The notes under the pieces are model-generated. The model did not search any database, was not told where the DNA came from, and was given only the letters and a program-made list of their open reading frames with translations. Below are positions 57,285 to 64,000 of a stretch of 64,000 bases of DNA, one piece after another; position 1 is the first letter of the stretch; every line of letters starts with the position of its first letter. This DNA is from Rhytidiadelphus loreus (lineage: Eukaryota; Streptophyta; Bryopsida; Hypnales; Hylocomiaceae): positions 10,230,001 to 10,294,000 of the forward strand of contig OX344764.1 of the NCBI GenBank assembly GCA_947034895.1, in the 5' to 3' direction. The translations under genes were made by a program, and so were the position numbers.

Positions 57285-60200
57285 TCTATGACTATCTAGA
57301 ACTACTCTTCAACTATGATACATGTAGTCAACTATTTTAATAATTTCTCTATAACTAACACATATGCATATGTACAACTTTCAAATAACACGTTATTTTG
57401 AAATTGACTTATAGTCATTTCTCATACAACATTTATTATCAAAGTGCTACTTTGTGCTACTTTTGAATCCAACTTGTAAAGTTAGTTTTTTATGTCCTCA
57501 TCAACTTATGCAATATTCAAACCAAATTGTTACAATTCAAGTTGTGGTCAAGGATGTTGAAGCCATTCTTATTCACAAATTAGTTTGTTTATGTTTTGTT
57601 TTTTCAAGGATATGTGTAAAGCCATATGGAAGGTTATGTTGCAAAAATAACAATGATTATGGCTGAGGGCATCCTAGTTGTGACTAGGTTTGGTGGAGAA
57701 TAATTCTAAGTATAGACTTCAAAAGTTTTGAAGAAAAATATTCTTTTGTTTTAAAAAAGAAATGTTGCAAAATATTTATATTTTAACCATCTTTTAAACT
57801 TTAAAAAATAGATATATTCAACAAAGAAAATGTAACAGTCCTACCTATCACTAATGTAGTAGACACAAAAAATGATCTCATCAACACCAATGTAGAAACA
57901 AGCTACAACTTGAGTATTACTAAATGGTGATCTTCATAAGATGCAAATGGATGAAAAAGAGTAATAATCAAGGTACCCTAATGTACAAAAGAGATTGCAA
58001 GATTTATAGCAATCATTTTTTGACACAAGTACTTGAAAATGTTGGAACCATTTATTTTCCCAAGCAAGGTCGTTGCAAGAAACACTTATCTTTTTTTTGG
58101 TCCCCATGGCCTTGGACATGTTTTTTTTGCTTATATATTTTGCATCATATGTTTGTTTTCTAATAAATTTGAAATAAAGATATACATGGTAGTTGTAGAC
58201 ATTGAGTAATTTTTTCTTATCTTTTAAAATTAATTTACTATTTTAAATTGTTCCTAATTGGATGTCTACCTTGGCCATTTTGGAGGGGTTTTAGTATTGT
58301 TTTCAACTCAGGAATGAAAATTTGAAGGTCAAAATTGGGATACAAGGACTTCTCCTAAATTTACACAAGCCTATAGAGAGATTTTCTAAAAATAACAAAG
58401 TATTCACCTTCCACATGTGCTCAAAGTACACTACCTTTGTGCATGTACAAAGGACACAATTATTTCCCCCAAAGATCATACAAATAGTTTTAAGAGAAGC
58501 ATCTTCAAGTTAAGAAAAACAAGATATTTTAGTTTTTGATTTTTGATTTTTTTACTATTTTCTAAAAATCAAATTCCAAAGGACCTATTTTCTTGTATTT
58601 TCCATCACTCTATTTTTGTGCATAAATTTTAAAGATAAAATTTTCTAGGCCTAAATTTTCTCATCCATACTATTTTGAATGTTTTACAAATTTTCCATAA
58701 TTTATTTCATTTCCAAAAGTCAAAGTACTCTAGTACTCATGCCATTTTGAGCCCAAAATGGCAAGTGTTTCTTGCAATTATCTAACACGCAACTCAATCT
58801 AACATTCAAAATAAACTAGGGTTGAAGGTAATTTTCTGTAAACAAATAATACAACTAGAAAGTGACTAATTCAAAAAATTGTCACTGGAAATTTGTAGTG
58901 TATATAATCAATTGGTAAATGACATTCATGTTAGTCGATTGTTGACACATCATAGAATTGAATGTTTTAGGGATGAAAAAACAAGGATGCTTGCAAGGAT
59001 GTGGAAACTCCCTCAAATTTTGATGAGTGTGTGTACATTTAGAAGTTGTATGCGCGACTAGTTTGTAACTACACCATTGTACATGTATGACCCGTACTCC
59101 ATATTAGGTTGTGAAGTTGCAAACTAGTTGTTTAGGACATCAAGTTGTTCTTTGACTAGTTGCATAGGACATGTTTTTTTTCTAATCAAACTGCAATACT
59201 ATAGATAGTAATGTGGACCACATTGTACTTAATCTTTCCAAAATATTGTAAACTACTATATTAGTACAATCCACAAATTTGCATAATTTTGGAATTAGTA
59301 TGAGTTTAGCATTGTTAGTGGACAAATTTGCATAATTTGGAATTAGTGTGAATTTAGCATTATTAATGGACAAATTTGCATAATTTTGGAATTAATGTGA
59401 ATTTAGCATTATTAGTAGAGAGCACATTAATTGAATGAATTTGTGTAGTAGAGGGATAATGGGGAGAGATGAAGATGTAGTTAGATTGTACATGCAAGGA
59501 GACGGGTAAAGTAACTTGAATGTACACAATCATTACAATTGCTAGCAATAGGCTTCCATTGGTGCAAAAAATTGGCCTAATTAGTGTAACAATGTGGTAG
59601 AGATGATATATAAAGAACCCCAACCTTGGGATTGGCTTAAATTAACCTCTAAATTCTTTGGGTCAAAAATTTGAAAATACTTCTGAAATTAAAAAATAAA
59701 TAAAATTCTAAAAATAGATATGTAAATCAAAATTTATCCACTTTCTAGAAATTATATCCATTGGATCTTATTCTTGTCTAGTTCAGGGGTCTTGCCTAAA
59801 ATAATTGGAGTCTAAAAATAATGCCATATGTGTGAGATATGACCAAGCAAAGAGCAACAAAATGTTTTTTCCTAGATTGCTTGAGCTTTTGACAATCACT
59901 CACTATGTGGCTTTGTCAAGCTTTCGAGCCCCATAACTAAAATTCTACTTTGCAAAAAGATCTAAAGACTTCAGATTTGAGTAGATCCTCCATTAGTGAA
60001 AATCGAGGGCCTCAATAGGGTTGAATTTGAATTTTCTTAGTCCCTAGTCTTGCGTGGCACATGAAGTGATCAAGTGGGCCAAAAGAATTATTATTATTCT
60101 TTTATTTTTTGGATTTATTTTTTTCCACTAATTGCACATTTTCATGCAGACTATCGGCCTTGTGCAAGGTTTAGATTTCCTATAATGAAGTTAGAAAATT

Positions 60201-60447
60201 TTCAAAGAAAAATAATATTTCACTCCATTTGCTCAAATTGGAGGTAAAAAAACAAGCATAACTTTGCAAATGAGCATTGAATCTTTGTAAAAATTAGATT
60301 CTTTAGAAGGTTGTTTGATTTTCCAATCTCAAAATAAAATGAGAGGAAAAAACAAAATTTGATACTTCACTTGAGTTTGGATGCCTAAAATACCCAATGC
60401 ACCAAATAATGTAGCATGAGAATGCCATATGCAAAAGTTATGAAGGA
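57285..60447. other. AT-rich intergenic DNA, no gene seen
   Basis: Several frames of 60-86 codons, none recognised. Near 59270-59430 a phrase of about 45 bp (TGGACAAATTTGCATAAT and AGTGTGAATTTAGCATTATT) is repeated three times. At 59642 TTAACCTCTAAA begins a segment weakly like the 7856 element, but no right end was found. Confidence 0.5.
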
Positions 60448-61191
60448 TTAACCTCTAAAGGACCATCATGTGTTTTTGGCAATATAGAAATTTGGGCACA
60501 TACATGTGATTGGAGATTTCCATATTTTTGGTCTGAACTTTAACAGAAGGTAGGGACAAGGAATATCTTTCATGTCTACAAAATTTTAGGACATTTGGAA
60601 ATACTAGTCAAAAGTTATGGCCTAATATGTTACTTTTTTCCGTAATGGGGCAGTTTGGGCACGTAAAAAAAAAACTTAAAAAAAAAAAAATTCAAATTGG
60701 TTTTCTAGATTTATATATATGTGGATAGCTTTGAATCATTTCATTTTGATCAATGGGTCAAAAGTTATGAGGAGTTTTAGTTCGCAGGCAGGTATGGAAT
60801 GCTCAATGGAATGTCTATTCTAAAATAAGCTTTGAAGTCCTTTATTTAACTCAATTTTCAATATTTTGGGAAAAAAATAAAACCGTAGTAGGTAAATTGT
60901 TTATTGCAACATTTTAACCATTATGATTGGCATTTTTCAATTCCAAAATTAAATTCTTAACAATTTTTTATTTTGAATCATTCTCTACTTCTTTCTATTT
61001 ACTATTTTTTTCTATATGTTGTACAATTCCAAACAATCTAGGATTTTTAAGCATGTAGCCAACTTGCTTTAAAGAATGAATCCAAAGAAGCACCACATTT
61101 TGGACATTTTCCATACAAATGTGAGCTTCTGAAGTGCAACTGTCTAGTTTTTTGCAATGTTCAAAAAACAATTTTTGTCACTTCAAACACT

Positions 61192-62448
61192 CGTTAGAGA
61201 AATTCTTAGCCCTTTGGAGGGCCACTCCAGAGCAGCTGAAAGGACCCCAAGATTACATTTAACTTTACTTAATGATTTGTTTTTCTCCTATAGTCAATCA
61301 CCGGAAGTCGCGATGTCCGACGACTGTCAATGGTTCAAAATTCAAGTATAAGTAGTTAAATAATCAGGGTTCAAGTATTGTAAATTAAGCAAATTCAATG
61401 AAATTAAGCAAAATGAAGTGAATTTTCAAGCTGGTTGCCAAAAAAATTAGAAAACTCTAACGTTTTTCAACTAGATTCTAAAGCTAATTAATTTAGGGTG
61501 TTTAATGATGAGAAGAGAATATCTTTATATACACATGGGGTGGTAGGAGGTAGAACAACCCATGTGAGATATGTAGTTTAGAATTTATAGTTTCTCAACT
61601 GCTCATAGTTAAGTTTAAAGTAGGAATTGTGTTAAAACTAGAATTTTAAACCCCATTTAGTCATAGTAAATTTTTTTTTTTCAAAAACCTTTGAACTAAA
61701 CAAAGTTGAAAAATCAAACTAGTTTTCATGTCCAAAAATCCATTTGATGTGTAGAGCCTCCAATAAAAAGTTATGGACAAAATTCTAAAAGGGGTTGAAA
61801 AGGAAATTTTCTTTGACATTTTCAAAAACCTTCTCCAAATTTTGCCCATAACATTTTATTGGAGGCTCTAAACTTCAAACGGATTTTTGGACATGAAAAC
61901 TAGCTTGATTCTCCAACTTTATTTAATTCAAAGGTTTTTGATAAAAAATTATTCTACCTTGCCTAAATGAGGTCTGAAATTCTAGTTTTAACACAATTCC
62001 TATTTTAAACTTAACTATGAGCAGTTGAAAAACTACAAATTTTAAACTACATATCCCACATGGGTTGTTCTACCTCAAACCATCCCATGTGTACATAAAA
62101 AGATTCTCTTCTCATCATTAAACATCTAAGCTAAATGACTTTAAAAACTAGTTGGAAAATGTAAGAGTTTCCTAATTTTTTTGGCAACTAACTTGAAAAT
62201 TCACTTCATTTTGCTTAATTTCATTGAATTTGTTTAATTTCCCAATTAATCACCTTGTATGTTCACGTGGTTGATTATTAAACAGACTTTTACTACACTT
62301 TCATTATTGGAGTTCTGATGTTTTTTGTGATATTCACCCACTCTGACAATGCACTGCGGCTATATGCCCCTACTAATTCTTACGCGATTAATAGACTGGT
62401 TTGGTTACTATGGAACGGTCCTTTGGAGGGCTGAGAATTTCTCTAATG
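61192..62448. mobile_element. 1.26-kb CATTAGAG-type element nested in the TTAA element
   Basis: The left end CGTTAGAGAAATTCTTAGCC pairs with the right end, which reads CATTAGAGAAATTCTCAGCC on the other strand and continues CTCCAAAGGACC (left: CTTTGGAGGGCC). It sits where the related TTAA element has uninterrupted sequence near 51090 (TTATATCTTGCAATCC). It contains a third-level foldback at 61354-62283. Confidence 0.8.
61354..62283. mobile_element. Foldback family FB2, full copy with about 450-bp arms
   Basis: Two inverted arms meet near 61810. Paired landmarks from outside in: TTAAATAATC/GATTATTAA, TTCAATGAAATTAAGC/GCTTAATTTCATTGAA, GATGAGAAGAGAAT/ATTCTCTTCTCATC, CCCATGTGAGATATG/CATATCCCACATGGG, TAGAGCCTCCAATAAAA/TTTTATTGGAGGCTCTA. 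Transcription would give a long double-stranded hairpin. Non-coding. Confidence 0.85.
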
Positions 62449-62639
62449 CATATCTTGCAATCCACACGGGCAAAATCTCTAAATTTTTTCCATATATCCT
62501 AACTAGTGTACTACAAGATCTTCTAGTTACTAATGTTCCAAAATGTCTTTTTTTCTAAAAATTGGTACTTGTACTAGAAATGGTAGTTTGAGAGCGTTTT
62601 GGGTAAAAACATAGCCATGGTCCTTTAAGGGTTAAAGTT

Positions 62640-62745
62640 TGTTTGGTAGACATTCTAAAATTATTTCTTTAACATACATACATTTTGATTTTGGAGATAT
62701 ATATAGAGTGATGATGGTGGTTTAGGTAAGGTGTGATTTTAGGTG
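62640..62745 (+). repeat. Dispersed repeat R3, copy d (partial)
   Basis: Matches the second half of R3 copy a: GGTAGACATTCTAAAATTAT, ATTTTGATTTTGGAGATATA, TAGAGTGATGATGGTGGTTT and GTGTGATTT. It starts directly after the right TTAA of the neighbouring element. Confidence 0.65.
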
Positions 62746-64000
62746 TACCTGCCTTATCTCTTTTAGGAAAGATGTCACGTTATTTAGTAACGGGTAGCTA
62801 GTTGGCTTTGTAAGACTCTATAGGGGTTGGTTGTAGACATAGTGTAGCCAAAATGGCCATATATTGGTCATTGGGGGGCTAAAGTAGTGTTTGGAGACTG
62901 TAAGAGGTGTGAACGGAGCTATTTTGAGGTGCCTTTGGGGTGGTTGTAATCTTAAGCTATCCCCCCTCTTTGCTTCTCATTCCCTTCAAGTCTTGTGTGT
63001 AAAGGTTTCATGAAGTTTAGGAGATGGTATACCTTGAGGGTTGTTTGTAGATGATGGCGGTGTTGCCAATTTACTAAATCTGAGGTTTCTCCTTGTATAC
63101 TTCAACTTCTGTGCAAGACTAGTCCTATTGAGATAAAGTAGAAAGCATTTGGGAGAGTTTTGGATGTTTATTTATTTGATGTTTGTTCATTCATGCCTTA
63201 TTGTTATGTGGATTTGCTTGTGAGTATGAATGTATATTCTAGTACTTGTAGTTTACGACACTTCCTATAAACGATGTAGAGTGACACGACAAAGAGACTC
63301 TATACTACTTACACTACTATTAATATTCTTTCTTTATTTTCGTTTTTTTTCCTATAGAGATATAACAATAGAAGTTGATGGATTGTACTATGGACAAGAT
63401 AATGCTTGAGAGACAAGAGGCTCGAGAGTATTGTGGGACATAATGCCAAGTCTAATAGTTCATCACAAATGTCCATCTCTATACTTTTGCAAATCTAAGG
63501 GTGTAGAAAGAGGGAAGGCATTATGAGTTTTAACTCTCTTTAGACTATCCAATGGAATGGTGACAAATGTGCCTCAAAAAATCAACTTGACATTATGGAT
63601 TCCATTGTAAGGTAAAGGCACCCATTCCTAACTAGCAACCCATAACCATCTTGTAAGGTGTAGTTATTTCCAAGCTAAAGCTTGGAATGTCTTGTTTCTT
63701 TCCTTTTCAAGATTTGGACTAATAAGTTCATGACACATGTACAAAAGAAGTGAGCAAGAAAGTAGGAAGTAACGAGGGCAAGAAAGTAGTTCTTGAATGA
63801 TCAAAATTGGAGGAATCTAGACATTAGCTACGGGCCCAAAATACTTTTTGCCTTTCAAAATTCATAGTAATTTCAGTTCAAGCAATAAAATTACCAAAAT
63901 TTCTGCAATCCCTGTCATCGTTGCACCTCCAAAAATATTTGCTTTGCCTTGCACTACTCCAGATCATGTTCAAAATTGCTTATTTGACCGGTTACGGGTG
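62746..64000. other. Intergenic, no gene recognised
   Basis: Somewhat more GT-rich than the rest, unique-looking, and without a defensible open frame or element end up to the window edge. Confidence 0.5.

Larger units (their letters stand above)
60452..62631 (+). mobile_element. piggyBac-like TTAA family copy carrying a nested insertion
   Basis: TTAA at 60448-60451 and 62632-62635 flank ends CCTCTAAAGGACCAT and (other strand) CCCTTAAAGGACCAT. The outer 740 bp on the left and 180 bp on the right align in order with the 924-bp element at 50355-51278, for example CAAAAGTTATGAGGAGTTTT, TCTATATGTTGTAC and ATCTTGCAATCCAC. The extra 1.26 kb is the nested CATTAGAG-type element. Non-coding. Confidence 0.8.

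Noticed and set aside
59646..60447. Full TTAA element starting TTAACCTCTAAATTC
   Set aside because: The left end resembles the 7856 family, but the expected right end (CTTTAGGG before TTAA) is missing. The TTAA at 60448 belongs to the next element.
1..64000. CRISPR array or bacterial operon
   Set aside because: No regularly spaced identical repeats with unique spacers, and gene structure is clearly spliced and eukaryotic.

Overview
The window looks like nuclear DNA of a land plant. It has GT-AG introns, a plant-specific AP2/ERF transcription factor, a plant-type PfkB-like sugar kinase, and long AT-rich intergenic DNA full of small non-autonomous transposons. No rRNA, CRISPR array or bacterial-type operon is visible. 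The intron inside the AP2 domain and the TTAA-flanked element family fit a non-seed plant such as a moss better than a flowering plant, but that is inference and the species cannot be named from sequence alone.

Layout. 1-20,000 is AT-rich repeat country. It holds a decayed hAT transposase gene on the minus strand (4532-7273) and several miniature elements. These include TTAA-flanked elements with CCC-starting ends, a CCAGGG-type family, a foldback arm and a four-copy dispersed repeat. About 20,000-42,300 is a less AT-rich gene island. It contains roughly 10 kb of DNA with no recognisable gene, then two intact plus-strand genes: a three-exon DREB-like AP2/ERF factor (29783-33120, 336 aa) and a ten-exon PfkB-family kinase (35285-40898, 350 aa). 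About 42,300-64,000 returns to AT-rich repeats, with nested insertions up to three levels deep.

Both gene models were assembled by hand from splice signals and reading-frame continuity, and every junction keeps phase. The DREB-like factor would act in the nucleus on DRE/CRT-type promoters. The PfkB-like protein is a probable soluble small-molecule kinase or pseudokinase of the Mak32-like branch. Nothing links the two functionally beyond being neighbours on the same strand.

The most notable signal is a set of elements flanked by TTAA whose ends start CCCCTAAAGGACC. That is the hallmark of piggyBac-type transposition, which is not usually reported from land plants. One copy has a related empty site inside this same window, so its insertion can be read directly. 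No transposase for this family is present here.
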